A stretch of DNA of 64,000 nucleotides from Poecilobothrus nobilitatus (GCA_947095535.1 OX352773.1:166420438-166484437), one strand, 5' to 3'; numbered from the stretch's first letter, positions 1-12,480 are shown. Translations and numbers: made by a program. Notes: generated from the letters alone by a model not told the origin.

Positions 1-1084
1 TGAAACACGTCGAACATGTATACATGTTTAAATATATGTATATCTTATTTCTCTGCACTTTAGAACAGCAACTCAATGTATTGTTTTTCTTTTCTGTTTC
101 CCCTTCTGTCTGTTTGTTTGAAGGTAGTATTTCAAAATTTATCGTTTAATTGAATTTAATTGACTTTTGCAGAAGATTAAGTTCTTAGTGATTTTTATTA
201 AGTCAAAGCCTATACGGAATGTACAAATTTAAAACTTGACTTTCGTTTCGAATGTTTTTTTTTTAACAGCTGACGAATCTATCATGTTTTTTATCAAATT
301 TTAATGAACCCTTGTATAAAAAGCTTATGTATAATCACTTATAAACTTTATAAAATTTATGTGCAATATTAAGCTATTAATCAAAAGTATTATGTTTATT
401 TTTTTTTCTTTTTAGTAGTTTTTTTTTTTTTTAACATACAGTAATGTCAATATTAAATATTAAAGACAATAACCGGGAAAAATGTTTAATCCAAACAAAT
501 AAAAAATGACAATTTCCTGTAAATATTTAAAATAAATTCAAACAATTGAATATTGAATATAAACAACACAAAAAAAAAAAAAATTATTTGTTTGAACTGG
601 CGCAAAAATAAAATTAATTCATATTATTTAACCTTCAACTTTCTAGAACAAAAATAAAAAAAACAAATTAGAACCAAAATAATAAACACCTCCAAAACAA
701 AAACTTTTCAACAAGAAAAAATCGTTTACGTTAAAAAAAAAACCAATAAATTATAGATATATTTTTATAATATATATATATTTATATATATATATATTAT
801 GTATATTGAATATCTTATTAATAAATATTGAATTAAAATTATTAAAACCAAATCAATTAATTATAATTATCACATTAAATTAACAATCAATTTATAAGTG
901 TTATAAATTATAAATTAAGTGGTACTATAAATGTACACGTATCTATAATTACATAATATCTGTAACCACAGTTATATTCAATTTTATTTTCTACAATCAT
1001 TGTTCTTTTATATCACTAAAATCAGTAGATATTCAAAATTATGAGTCATTTCTGAATTAAATATATAGGAGAATTCTTACAGTT
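1..1084. other. AT-rich stretch, no gene seen
   Basis: Long A/T homopolymers, a TA-rich tract near 760-800 and scattered poly-A. No reading frame, tRNA-like fold or inverted repeat stands out. Probably intronic or intergenic. Confidence 0.6.
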
Positions 1085-1200
1085 GCGAGGTATATCTGCG
1101 TTATAGTTGACTTTGTACCTGTAAGGCGTTATAAATACAGAGGGAGTGTGGATTCGAATCCCACACATGTCGTAAGAGTAATTCCCCCTTACGACATATA
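1085..1200 (+). repeat. tRNA-derived SINE-like head followed by a perfect hairpin
   Basis: A degenerate RNA polymerase III A box lies at about 1092-1110 (TCTGCGTTATAGTTGAC). A good B box follows at 1150-1162 (GGATTCGAATCCC), flanked by GTGTG/CACAC that would pair as a T-arm. The spacing fits a tRNA-derived head, but there is no closed acceptor stem, so I do not call a tRNA gene. Directly after the B box, 1167-1176 and 1188-1197 form a perfect 10-bp inverted repeat around an 11-nt loop. It shares no evident sequence with the SINEs at 27.9, 32.7, 36.3 and 42.7 kb beyond the Pol III boxes, so it is likely a different family. It could also be a decayed tRNA pseudogene. Confidence 0.5.
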
Positions 1201-1734
1201 CAGCCACGTTTGAAAGGGAAAGGCTGTGAATTTTCTTGTTACATTTATGTGGCAGAGAAATGCAAAAATTTGTTCGCTAATACTCCAATAAGATATTTAA
1301 GTATCCAAGATATTTAAAGATTCAAAATTAGTAAGTCATGAAACTAACCTAACTATACGAATTCTCTGCGAAAAATTTAATGCAACAATATCCCTTGTCA
1401 GCCGGTAAAATATATATTTGATTTTGTATATTAAATTCAAAAATAAAACGGCTAATCTGTGTCACCTAATACATGTTTTATTACTAGAAAAAAAATAAAT
1501 CTATGTATAAAGAAAAAAGAATCCTTTAAAATCAATATACTCGTGAAAGATAAAGTGTTCTAATTTATCTATTTATTGTATCGAGCTTTTTCATATGAAT
1601 CTGCATAATTAAAAATAAACAAAATGTTTTAATAAATAATTTATTTAAGCTAAAATAAATTATTTTGATGACTTCATGATAAAATTATTTTCGAAAACAC
1701 AAGGAATAATATACACCATAATGTATCAACTAGA

Positions 1735-2320
1735 AGATTTAGATAATATCTCTGTAGTCACGTAAAAGGTCAGCGATATGCAGAGCAAATTAGACCACCT
1801 AGAAAGCCTAGCAAGGTTTCAATGTTGGACTTGGCATCAACATACATAAGTAAAACGAAGATGATGAGAATAAAAAAAAATTTCACAGAATATCTTCAAA
1901 TAAATGGTTAGTAAATCAAGTTTGGAAAATATTTATGTTACCCGGGAAGTATAATATCAATATCTACCTGGGCAATATAATATTTGGGGTAATATTTGGA
2001 GTTCTAGGGTATCTGAAGAATAGAATAAGAAAGTCAGAAATTTTGAAAATTGCAACTCATGTGAAGCAACTTGCAGATATCTAAAAATATTAAACTTTGA
2101 ATATCGCGGTCCTACATAAAATCTACTCTGTACTATATAGTTCTGAAACTTGGCCAACATCAAATTTAATGGACAGATTGCAAGATAGGTGTCTAAGAAT
2201 TATATGCATAGTATTTTGACCGAAAACAATAACAAATCAGTGGAATACAAGAAGTGAAGAATCAGTTAAGAACAAAATAATACAACGAACGACGGACAAT
2301 TCTCCTGCAGGTGAATAAAA
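1735..2320 (+). pseudogene. Non-LTR retrotransposon reverse transcriptase, degenerate C-terminal part
   Basis: Three short blocks in three frames match the end of the reverse transcriptase region of non-LTR elements. DMQSKLDHLESLAR starts at 1775, VGLGIN at 1824 and KTKMM at 1852. From 2118 one frame reads KIYSVLYSSETWP, then MDRLQDRCLRIIC, and after a single stop at 2217-2219 PKTITNQ, closing at 2316-2318. In intact relatives the equivalents are 'LQ.KL..L..YA..VGL.IN..KTK.M' and 'LYGSETW...LQ...RCLR.I..I.WP..I.N'. Frameshifts and the stop make it dead. The catalytic FADD-containing core lies upstream in such proteins and is not seen here. The clade (RTE-like or another) cannot be settled by eye. 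Confidence 0.65.
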
Positions 2321-3079
2321 TTATTAAATTCAGAGACAATCAAGGCAATAACTGCGAACTGAGTTCAATTAAAATGTCTAATAGCGGCCCTACAGAAAAA
2401 AAAAACAAAAATAAATTATTTTAAACAAAAATCTTGAACAGTCTTTGAAGCTTTTATTAAAAATTCCTAAATAACGCATTAAACCTATATTTCTTTAACT
2501 TAGATATACATTGAACTTGACCGACATATTGTTGGTTGTAGAATTTTATATATATATTATTAATATTTAATATTTACTAACTAATATTGTTCACTTACGA
2601 TGAAATTTCTTCCGTATATTCAATATGACAATTAATTTAATCAGGTTGTTAACAAACCATTACATTATTATTCAATATAATACAAATACATACATATATA
2701 TTATACTTATACTACATTCTCATATATGTACATAGTTCGTATGTATATGTAGTTAGGTACATAATAAAAAATAAAATATAATATTCATTTATTAAATTGA
2801 AAGTGTTAATGATTCCCTTTTGAAATCATAATAAGTCCTATAATGCCCATTATGCGAAATAATAATGTGAAAATTATTTGCTATAATTTTTAACTTATTT
2901 AATTTTATAAATTCATTTTTGTTTAAATATGTGTTTGAAAGTGTAATAATAATATGTACGTTACGTATGTATGTACACTTTTGACATAAAAAATAAAAAC
3001 AATTATTATTTAATTAATTTTGTATTCAAAGGCTGGGAATATGAACAATTAAAAAAACTACTAGGAACACTTAATAATA
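2321..3079. other. No gene seen; AT-rich with TATGTACATA-type words
   Basis: Short palindromic TATGTACATA/ACATACATATA words cluster at 2690-2770 and 2950-2975. Nothing coding is visible. Confidence 0.5.
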
Positions 3080-3870
3080 CAGTTGGTGTCCGGAAAAAAT
3101 GGTGTCCTAAAAATTAAAATCGAATCCCTTCCGATGCGGAAATAAAGCCGAAATCGCGGATTTTGAAAATACGAATTTTGAATATTAACGTTTTAAAAAG
3201 GAAATAAAACCGAATCGGCCTTATTCCAGTTTTTTCTTTGGATATGGGATATTGGCAATATATAAATTTTTTTTTTATGTACGAAGCATTCACGCGCGCC
3301 GTCGTCCGAAACGTAATAAGCGGGACGGCTGTGTCCACGCAAGACTGGCCAGAATATGAAAAATAAATATACTTGTTGAAAATATTCGAATTTTTAGATG
3401 GTTACAAAATCAATGTAGTAATTAATTTGTTTAGTGGGAGCTTGTGAGTAGCAGCCTCCACTATTTGAAATGCTTTGTTGTTTAAATATGTGTGTACGGT
3501 GTATAAAAAATTATTAGGGAGGATTTTTGAGGATTTTTGAGGATTTGTAACGAAATTAGAGATTCAATAAATTATTTAGCGGGAATTGGTCTTGGCGGGA
3601 TTTCGAAAAAGCGGTATAAAAAATATCGACTTTTCGTACCAGATCTATAATTTTACTTATATATTTTGGTTTTAACACACTAAAATTAAAATTTCAGAAT
3701 TTTTTTATTATAAAAATAAAATTCGACTTCCTCTTCAATTTCATTTTTATTTTCTTTTCAAAACGGTAATAAGGTTAAATTTGGAAGATTTGCGATTTCG
3801 GCATTTTTTTCGCATTAAAAAGGAAATAAAGCCGATCCGACATATTACCGGTCACCGTACAGTTATTGGA
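3080..3870 (+). repeat. Dispersed repeat family K (GGAAATAAAGCC words)
   Basis: The phrase AGGAAATAAAGCCGA or close variants recurs at about 3135, 3200 and 3822, alternating with GATTTCGGC and TTCAAAACGG words in both orientations. The same phrases recur at 30.98-31.15 kb, together with the shared piece 'GACTGGC.AGAATAT' (3333-3347 and 30970-30986). A back-to-back pair of terminus-like sequences, TAGTGGGAGC at about 3433 and GCCTCCACTATTT at about 3454, sits in the middle. This is a non-coding mobile or foldback repeat. The open frame on the minus strand at 3114-3338 is just a translation of it. Confidence 0.5.
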
Positions 3871-5599
3871 ATTCTAGAACTAATTTTTTAGTACATTATT
3901 ATACATTTTTACGGAAAATAACAAAAATTTAAAAAAAAAAACTTTTTCTATCACTAAACAGTGTATGTAAACAGCGATTGATGCTTTTATTAAAAGATTT
4001 TGTTACATTGACGTAAATTCTTAACAAATGAGATTTATCTTTTATTGGGACTGACGGATGCCTTTTCTCGTATTTTTGTTATATATTTCTAAACTAATTC
4101 TAGCTAGAACTGCGTCATGAGTTGAATTATGAAGGCATTTTTTGTTGAAAATAAAAAAAAAAATATATCAGTATTTTCATTCGTGATTAACATTTTCATG
4201 TTCAAATAAATTTAAATTTTCTACTAATTGAAAACCTAGAAATGAGCGCCTAACGACATAATTTGTTACCTGATGATTTCTAAATTATTTTAATAAATAA
4301 ATTTTAAAATTTTACTCATTACTGTAACTATAAATTTTTTAATGTATAGGTATATGTATATGGATTTTAAAATTTATTTTGTATAATAATAATATTATTA
4401 TGTTATGAGATGTAACAGGATAATAAACCTGCAATAAGCCATTGGCATTTTCATTATTGGATAACCAATAAAATTTTATTAAGTTTTACTCATAATATAT
4501 TATAGTAGGTGTATACGTACGTCATACATATATATACATATTTTGTGAGAAAAATGAATTTATTAGAATTTTATAATAATAATGTAGTAGTAGAAAAATT
4601 TTAATGGTGATTTTAACTTCAATTATAGTAATTAAGTTATAAACTAGTCACAATTTGACAAAATAGTTAAAAAATATTATTACTATAAATTTTGTAAATT
4701 TAATGTTTTATAATTCCTAATGTAGTAATTAAAAAAATTTGTGAATATCTAATTATCACAAAAATTATTGAAAAATTAATTTTTAATATTTTGTATTTTA
4801 AATTTATTAATAAAATAGAACGATTTTATTTATTGATTTTTAAAATAGGTTGTAATAAAGTTTTATAAAATGGTTTGGTTCTACAGATAACCTTTTTCTT
4901 TTGTTGTGTTAAATTATAAATATTTTTTTTTTTTTTCATTTCATTAGTCTATTTTTAGCAATAACTATACTAAAATTTAATATTATAAAAATGTTTGTGT
5001 CTTCCATTCGAATTATATGAATTTATCTATAGATTAAGATTGTGCTGCCAATATAATATACACATAACCAAATTTTCCGTATAGCAGTAAAAATTATAAT
5101 GCATCTACTTCTGTTCACCACTCTATTTGTGATCAGTTAAAGGATTAAAAATATATTTGGCAAAAAGGCTTTAATTTGTACTATTACGTCATATTAATTC
5201 TCCATAATTTTTTTCAGAAACGCTTCCTTTTTTAAACTGCTGTAGGTTTGGCCTATTTTTTTTCGCCATTTTATCAGAAAATTTCTATAGAGAGTATCAA
5301 ATTACTTTTAGAAAGAAAATTTTTATTTTAGTATGTATATTTTATGTTTTTTTTTTCGTTAGGGGGAATCACCAAAACACACTATAGCACGAGAGCACGA
5401 GAACATTGAAACGAATACTAGTCCTTCATGAGTGTATTGAGTGTATGGGACTTTAAACCACGTCATTTGTTGGACAAAGAATATGTTTTATAAGTACTTC
5501 AATTCAATTGATTTATTTGTGCATAATTATTATTTACATTTGAGAAAAGCTTAACTTAAAGGATCTAAATTCATTGATCTTTGCAGGTATCATATTATT
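3871..5599. other. No gene seen
   Basis: AT-rich sequence without recognisable coding blocks. A slightly GC-richer patch at 5360-5470 (AGCACGAGAGCACGAGAAC) contains a short direct repeat but no identifiable feature. Confidence 0.5.
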
Positions 5600-6130
5600 T
5601 TTTTTTTTTGCAATTCAGTATTTACTGTTATGTGAAGAGAATATTTTGTAAGATTTTGCTTCTTTAATAACTCCGGCACACTTTAATTTAAAGCTTTGAA
5701 ATTTTAAAAGATGAAAAATCATCGAGAATCTTAAGTTATACTTAAGGTACCTCTGAAAATGTTTTTCCACCTCTCCCTGTTTAAAACCTATTGGGAATCA
5801 AAAATTGACAATTTTCTATTTTTAGACACCCATAACTAAAGCACCTGTACAAATTTTTCCAAAGTAAAATGCAAAAATTAAAGCTTTGACATTAAATTTT
5901 TTCATGTGTTAAAAGATTTTCTTAATTATATAAGATTTTCTTAAAATTGACGAAAATATAGGTATCTCTTGATTTTCCACAATTTTTTCCTACATATAAA
6001 ATTCTTTAAAAATTTTTCAAATTTTGGTTCAAATCAAAATTTTAAACTGTTTTTATTGAATTTTAGAAAATGTTAGTCTTCAAAAATCCTCGGTTTTACA
6101 GATATATCTTAAGATATTTTGTTATTAAAT
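5600..6130 (+). repeat. Dispersed repeat family S, partial copy
   Basis: Matches the repeat at 60.24-61.09 kb in order. Shared blocks are TTTACTGTTATGTGAA (5619), TAATAACTCCGGCACACTT (5669), TTTTTAGACACCCATAACT (5819), CACCTGTACAAATTTTTCC (5841) and CAAATTTTGGTTCAAATCA (6017). No protein is encoded. The copy has lost the head that carries the CTGTCCGTCTGT pyrimidine block. Confidence 0.6.
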
Positions 6131-6900
6131 GTAAAATGATTTAAGAAAAGATATTTATATACTTTTTTATCTTATACATAAAAAGAAATAATATACAAAA
6201 ACATGAATTTCCTGTTCAATATACGATTTCCTTAAACATAGTATTAGAATTTCTAAAAAATTAGATTATTAAATTGAATTTTAAAAGATTGTAATAATAT
6301 TATAATAATGTTCTCTAATTGTTCTTCATATTTCGTGACAAAAAAAATGCTTAAAAAAAATTTGATCTTATTTTTAGAACAAACTGAGAAATAAACTTGA
6401 AAATGCTCAAGTTCAAATTTATTTTCGTGAGCAAAAAATTTTGCTTTTACTTTTATTTAAACTTTTTTTTTAAGTGTTTATAAAAATTATTTGTATGAAG
6501 AACTAATTTGACCTTTCTAATTCTATTTTCATTGTCTGTCTACAAAAGTTATTTCAATTTTTAATAGGTGATTTTTCTCCAAACTTGTACAAATCTTGTA
6601 CATTTTTTGCACATACATTTAAGTGATTTCTTTTCATTTTATGTTCAATTTAAACAAATAAACTTTTATTGAAGTTTAAACTTTTATTAAAAATTAAATA
6701 ATAAAAAAGATTTAAAATTGAAATGGAATCTGTGAAGAAAAGTTTAAAATACGTTGTTTATATAAATATATATATACCTACATATTTTTTTTTTCTTAAA
6801 AAATAAAACTAAAGGGAAAAAATTTAAGAGCTAGGCATAAGGTGTTTGTAAAAAAATGATTTTATTTAATGTACTGAAAAGCGTTTTACTGCAATAAACA
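6131..6900. other. No gene seen
   Basis: AT-rich spacer with several A/T runs between a family S fragment and a family T copy. Nothing recognisable. Confidence 0.5.
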
Positions 6901-7575
6901 GGAAGAGTGCTGTAGACTAGATTGGGTCAACTCTGGGATACCCGTATGAACGTTATATATCGCGTTTTTATAAAACTTGATCATCTTATAAAAAATTTCA
7001 GATGTTTTAGTACCGACATTAACTACCGAGATATATTTATATAAATTGTGGAGTTTTATGGCAGCTACCCAAACTTGTTGCACCAGCACAACCAAATTTT
7101 ACAGAAGTTATTGCCATAAAACTTGATCATCATTTGTAAGATTTTAGACACCTAGCTTCATTAAGTTCCAAGTGGTGCAGCAAGCTTGAACCGACTGCTT
7201 TAGACCAACCAAATTTTACAAAAATTGTTGACATCTAACTCGACACCTCTTCACTAAATTTCAGATTCCTAGCTTCAATAGATACTGAGTTATTTTCGTA
7301 TAAAGAAAGAAGTTGTATGGCAACTACGCGAACCCGACGGTCGAAAATGCTGGATTGAAATAGCGAAACTAACAATTTTGCAAAAGTGACATAAAAAAAA
7401 ATTTCAGCCTCCTAGCTTCTTTATTTTTTGAGTTATCGTGCGGGCAGACGCACATGGCTCAATCGAGTTAGAATTCGATTCTGAGCCGATCCATACCTTT
7501 GACACTATATCTAGCACGATTCCTTTAAGGTCTCACAAACTTAATTGTAAATTTATTATACCTTGAACATAGTTC
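6901..7575 (+). repeat. Dispersed repeat family T, near-complete copy
   Basis: A repeat of about 670 bp built of two or three internally similar blocks. Each holds a variant of 'AACCAAATTTTACA...ATAAAACTTGATCATC...CACCTAGCTTC' (near 7089-7160, 7205-7275 and 7385-7425). It ends with CCTTTAAGGTCTCACAAAC (7523) and AAATTTATTATACCTTG (7550). The same tail closes the copies ending near 13.47, 15.54 and 21.01 kb. Degenerate internal blocks with a fixed tail suggest a non-autonomous element. The tail is reminiscent of 'ACAAACTT.ATATACCCT' repeat ends in flies, but that is from memory only. Confidence 0.6.
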
Positions 7576-7675
7576 ATAATATATTCAAAAAAATATATTA
7601 TCAAAGAATAGCATCCCTAAACCATTTTTTGATACACTTTACACCAATGTTTTTTTTTTTTCTTTCTAAGAAGTA

Positions 7676-8116
7676 TAAGGCATCCACTAAATCATTCATA
7701 TTATTCATATTTGACCAAGTTTTTAAACAAGAGTTACTATATATATACTAATATTATGGACGATTCTCATATCAGTAGATGTACTAGAAGATTAGGTATG
7801 CATGTAGATCTTAATTGTAGCTTTTGCAGAACAATTAACGCTATAGAAAACGTGAACGACTTTCTATGCACCTGTTCCAATTTTCCAAGAAAAAGTCAAA
7901 AATATCTAGGTGGTTTCTTTTTTCAAGATTTAGGTCGACACAACTCTGACATAAAAGTTTTTAAATCTTCGTCCGTCAGAAGGGTATTATCGTGGCATAA
8001 ATCTAGCGAAATTTAACATCAACTCTAGTCGAATAAGTTTTTGAAGATGCATTACAAATTTAGAATCTAGTGATTACTGACACTTTAGATTACCCTTCAT
8101 AAATAAAAAAAAAAAA
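7676..8116 (+). pseudogene. Non-LTR retrotransposon C-terminus (zinc-knuckle tail after RNase H), truncated
   Basis: The frame ending at 8016 reads a Cys-rich tail: NCSFC, 17 residues, then FLCTCSNFPRKSQKYLGGFF. This matches the general pattern CxxC...E...H.LC.C......R...LG at the C-terminus of many insect Jockey/I/R1-type elements, downstream of RNase H. The usual His before the second Cys pair is replaced (DFLC instead of EHLLC). The 3' untranslated part contains TTTGAAGATGCATTA (8040) and ends in an A-rich tail at about 8102-8116, as expected of a target-primed LINE insertion. Only this 3' end is present, so it is a 5'-truncated copy. A second copy lies at 27.24 kb. The upstream hydrophobic frame from 7563 is not convincingly part of the protein. 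Confidence 0.55.
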
Positions 8117-10039
8117 TACTAATATTGATTAATTGATTAATTGATTAATATACATACTAACCAAAAAATTCTTAAGAAACACTATATTAAATTATAGATT
8201 ATAAGAAAGTAATAAATAATTGTTTGTTGATGCACATAAAAACTAAACTAAATCATTAAAATGAAATAAAATACGAAAAACATCTACTACCATCGATTTT
8301 TAATTAATTTATAAAAGAAAAAAAATTAATCAAGAAAAAAAAAGGTTTTTATTGAAAAAATTTTTAAGGTTATTTTTCTTAAGAAAATTAATATCTAAGT
8401 TACAGATGGCTATAATAGGTATACTTACATAAAAATTGTTTTACCATCAGAAATTTTGCCATCAATCTTAATTTTTTTTCTTTTCTTTATGATTTTTTCC
8501 CCTGGTGGTCATTTATGTCAATTGTTATTATTTTTTTTTTTTTATATAAAACACAACTAATATTAAATCAGGCAAACTAATCAAAATTATTTTTGTAGAA
8601 AATTAGTTCAACAGCTAACCAAAAAAAAAAAAAACAAAACAGATCACGACTAAAAAAAAGGTTGAATACAATGTTATATTTTCTTAATTTTTTAAATATA
8701 TAAATTTTGTATTTTTTGGAATATTTATATAAGTTTTTTTTTTTTTTAATAAAAGAAATAAATTACAATTGATTTTTAATGTTAACCCATGTCATATTAC
8801 CATAAACTTAGGTTCATTAACATTTCATTACAATTGGTAATTTATTTTTAATTTTTTTTTTTTTTATTAATGAAAGCAATTAAACCAAAACTGATCTTTT
8901 AGATAAATTTTAATATAAAGGGGTACCTATACTCTTAAAAAGTATTCAAGTTTTTCTTGATATTACTTGATGTATACATATATTAAATATATAAAAAAAA
9001 CTGTAAATAATTTTTTATTTATATTTATATTTATTTACTTCCTGCGTAAGATACATTTATATATACTCGTAGTACAAAATGTATATGCAAAAAATAATAA
9101 CAACAAATGTCGTATTAATAATATGCCTATTTTAATATTAAAACATCTTCAATTTATACTCGTTGCAAATATTTTATATTAATATGCAGAAGTTAAAAAA
9201 TGCAATTGTTAACATTGACTTTAACTTCCGGTTATTATATACATATTTTAAATTCTTTTAAAGTCAGAAAATATTAAATATTATTTACAATGCACATAAA
9301 AATATTCAAAATTAATTAACATTAATTTAATTAAAAATAAATATTCAATTTGTTTCCCATTTGTAATGAACATATATATAGCCATAATAAAAGAACAGTC
9401 ATAACAAAATATTATCCTCCATTAATAATATGAGCTAGTCAAAATACAATAATAATTTAATTAACATACATACATATTATGTTAAACTTTTGATACGTAT
9501 ATTACGTAATACTAAAATTTGTTTGTAATTTCAATTCTATTTTGGTGCAATAAATCTTTAATATTTACCTTTTTGTATATCCAAAAACAAAATTAAAAGC
9601 ATCCATCTTTCGAACCCCAATTCAATGTCAATTCAATTTATTGTTTATATGTATCACAAGTTGTCAAACTTTTGTTAGTACGTATCACAAGTTTAACATG
9701 ATATGATATGTATAAATTATGTTTAGTTTATTGCGATACACTTAATATATCTAGTCCAAAAAAAAAACCCATTAGACATTAATTAAGATTTTACTTTTCA
9801 AAACTTTTAATATCTTCTTATGTTTGAAAATTTTTTAACTTAAAGGCACGTTTAAATTTTTATTACATACCTATATAAAAATTAATTAGATATTGTTATT
9901 AAGTATAATACTTAATATACACTTGATTCGGATCAAAACTAATTTATTTTCATATAAGACTATAATCACCGTTAATTCATTAAGAAAAAACCGTTAATTA
10001 CTATCTAAGAGTAGTAAGTGTACGTAACTACTATTATTG
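8117..10039. other. No gene seen
   Basis: Very AT-rich, with many poly-T runs (8530-8542, 8730-8748, 8852-8866). ATTGATTAATTGATTAATT iterations directly follow the LINE tail at 8125-8150. No coding or RNA feature recognised. Confidence 0.5.
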
Positions 10040-10630
10040 CTAATACCCAAACAATTTAATAAAATGAGAGAGAGGGTCGATTTGTTGAAAAAAAAAGTTG
10101 AATAAAAAATGTTGAAAAACAAAATGTCGAAAAAAAAATGTTGAATACAAAAAATATTGAAAAAAAAAGTAAAAAAAATAATGTTGAATGCAAAAAATGT
10201 TAAAAAAGAAAATTTTGTCAAAAAACAATGCATTTAAAATGATTATTTTTTTTATTTTGCAAAAATTTTCTTTTGAATTTTTAGCACAAATAATATTATT
10301 ATGTATATGAAAGTAAGTAAAAACAAAATAAATATTTTAACAATAAATTGTGGAAAAAGCGAATAACCCTAATTTTTAACTAACTTAACTTGCTCTTAAT
10401 CAGAAATCATATAGGTACCTATACATGAAAAAAGCGTAAACCTCTGATTTTGAAACCAACTCTAAAATCCCTCCTAATTTATATTGTATATAAATGAATA
10501 TATCAACAACAAAACATTTAGTATTAAGGGCGACAGCCCCCAAACATTTTATTTTTCAACGTCTTCACCTACCTATTCGACATTTTTTTTTTGTCATTTT
10601 TTTCGACAAAAAGCTCGGCTCCCAAATAAA
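10040..10630. mobile_element. Word-repeat foldback element (TGTTGAA words) holding a family M unit
   Basis: From about 10073 the words TGTTGAA or TGTCGAA alternate with A-runs (10083, 10110, 10126, 10139, 10181) until about 10220. The complementary words TTCGACA and TTTTTCGACAAAAAG lie at 10577-10612. The outer ends GAGAGGGTCGATTTG (10070) and the complement of CAAAAAGCTCGGCTCCC (10607-10623) form an imperfect inverted repeat. Inside are family M words (GCGAATAACCCTAATTTT at 10358, AACCAACTCTAAAATCCC at 10455) and a terminus-like CGACAGCCCCCAAAC at 10530. Minus-strand open frames here are repeat translations. Confidence 0.5.
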
Positions 10631-12050
10631 TGAATGATTCAATACTTCTTTAATTCTGTTCATATTATTATTTTCAAAGGAAAAGTCAATACCTAAAATA
10701 TTTTTAATAATAAATTAAACGCAATAAATTCAATCACTATAGGTATACACCTAATTTGGAAATGAAAAAAATCTCTTATACCTCCTCTACTTCTTCATCT
10801 CTTAACAGTTTTTACAAAAAAATCTCTTATACTTACATATTAGCATTTTTTCCTAGCAGATATTTTATAAAAAACAAAACAAAACAAAAAATAATTGTAA
10901 GACTGAAGAAAATGTTCTAAAGCCAGAAAGTCTGACGCAATTCAAATCTGCAAGTAAATAGTCTGCAAAAATAAAATACATATTAATTTTATTAAATATT
11001 GAACATTTTTTCACGCATATTCTATTTTTGTTATGAAAATAGTTTTAATTTTTCCAGACACTTTTTTTATGCTTTATATGCCAGAACTCAGATTTTTTTT
11101 TTTTTTTTTGGTTTTTATAAAATTTATTTTACATATAAAAAATCTAATTAACAATCAATTGCATCATCTGTGTGTAAATAATTGCCAACATAACACTTCA
11201 GACACTTCAGAACACAAATACATACGTAAATTCAATAAAAATTATCTCACGTTTTAATATACAGAACGATAGGTATATGTATGTAGGTACAATTTTTGTT
11301 TTTTGTATAGACATGGATGGCGCCCAGGTGAGTTGAATAAATAAATAAATTTTTTAGTTTTTTTTTTTTTTAATATCCATTTAGTAATATTTAAAAAATG
11401 AAAACTTTAAAAATCCAATAAATCGTTTTTTTTTTTTTTTTTTTAGCAAATACTGAACTGAACTTAATTCAATTGGATTTGATTTTGATCGTGTGTTAAG
11501 AATTTTTAAATTAAAAAAAAAAATTATAAAATTGTCAAATATTTTTCAAAAGAATGTAAAGAAAAAAAAAAAATATATTTATATTTTGAAAGGAAAACGC
11601 AATAAAAAAATTTTAAAAAAAGAAAATACGCAAATAAAAAAAAATTTATTCTAAAACTTTTTAACTTCATGTAAAACAGATTTTTTTATCCTAGTTCTAA
11701 AATAATAAATTTTGTTTTCATATTAAATAAATTTATTGAAACATGGCATATTGTACATAAATTCTTAAGGGTGCAGCAATATTTATTTTAAAACAAAACA
11801 AATTTAAAAATTTTCCAAAATCTTTAGAAACAGTTGAAAATGTTTTTTAGTTTTTACAAAAAAAAAAATTATAAAATGCAAAAAGTCGCCAAAATTTCAA
11901 ACAAATTTCAAACAAATTTTGGTGACTTTTTTCATTTTTGGTTTTTGCCAAAATTATATACAAATTTAAATAGGAGCGTATTGGAGACAATCTAGGGATT
12001 TAAATAGCAGAAAATCTAGGTATTCTCTTTTTCTAGAATATTTATATATG
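10631..12050. other. No gene seen
   Basis: AT-rich. Direct repeats of AAAAAAATCTCTTATAC occur at about 10768 and 10818, and ACAAATTTCAAACAAATTT at 11900-11920. Poly-T tracts lie at 11094-11110, 11358-11370 and 11427-11444. No coding block recognised. Confidence 0.5.
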
Positions 12051-12480
12051 TATACATAGGTGAGATTCTGAATTAGAAGAGATTTTAGAGTTGGACTCAA
12101 AATCAGGGTTACCCCTTTTTCCGGAGTATCTATATATATGTGTAGGTGAGATTCTGAATTAGAAGAGATTTTAGAGTTGAACTCAAAATCAGGGTTGCCC
12201 CTTTCTCCGGAGTATTTATATATATGTATAGGTGAGATTCTGAATCAGAAGATATTTTAAAGTTTGACGCAAAATCAGGATCGCCCCTTTTTCCGAAATA
12301 TTTATATATATAATATGTATGGTAGATTCTGAATTAGGACTGATTTTAGAATTGGATTCAAAAACAAAATTATACGCATTTTACGGAATATTTATATTTT
12401 ATGTATATATGCGAAATTATGAATTAGGAGATTTTTGAATTGGAGATCAAAATCAGGGTTTCAACAGTTATATAAAACGG
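12051..12480 (+). repeat. Family M minisatellite, about 86-bp unit, five copies
   Basis: Five head-to-tail units start near 12060, 12147, 12233, 12323 and 12412, giving a period of 86-89 bp. Each unit carries GATTCTGAATTAGAAGAGAT, then TTTTAGAGTTGGACTCAAAA, then TCAGGGTTACCCCTTTTTCC and a TATATATATGT linker. The first three are nearly identical and the last two diverged. Copies of the unit recur elsewhere in the window in both orientations, so this is a mobile minisatellite rather than a purely local array. No coding capacity. Confidence 0.85.

Noticed and set aside
9994..10233. Phe-rich minus-strand frames resembling membrane proteins
   Set aside because: They are translations of A-runs and TGTTGAA words in the foldback element.
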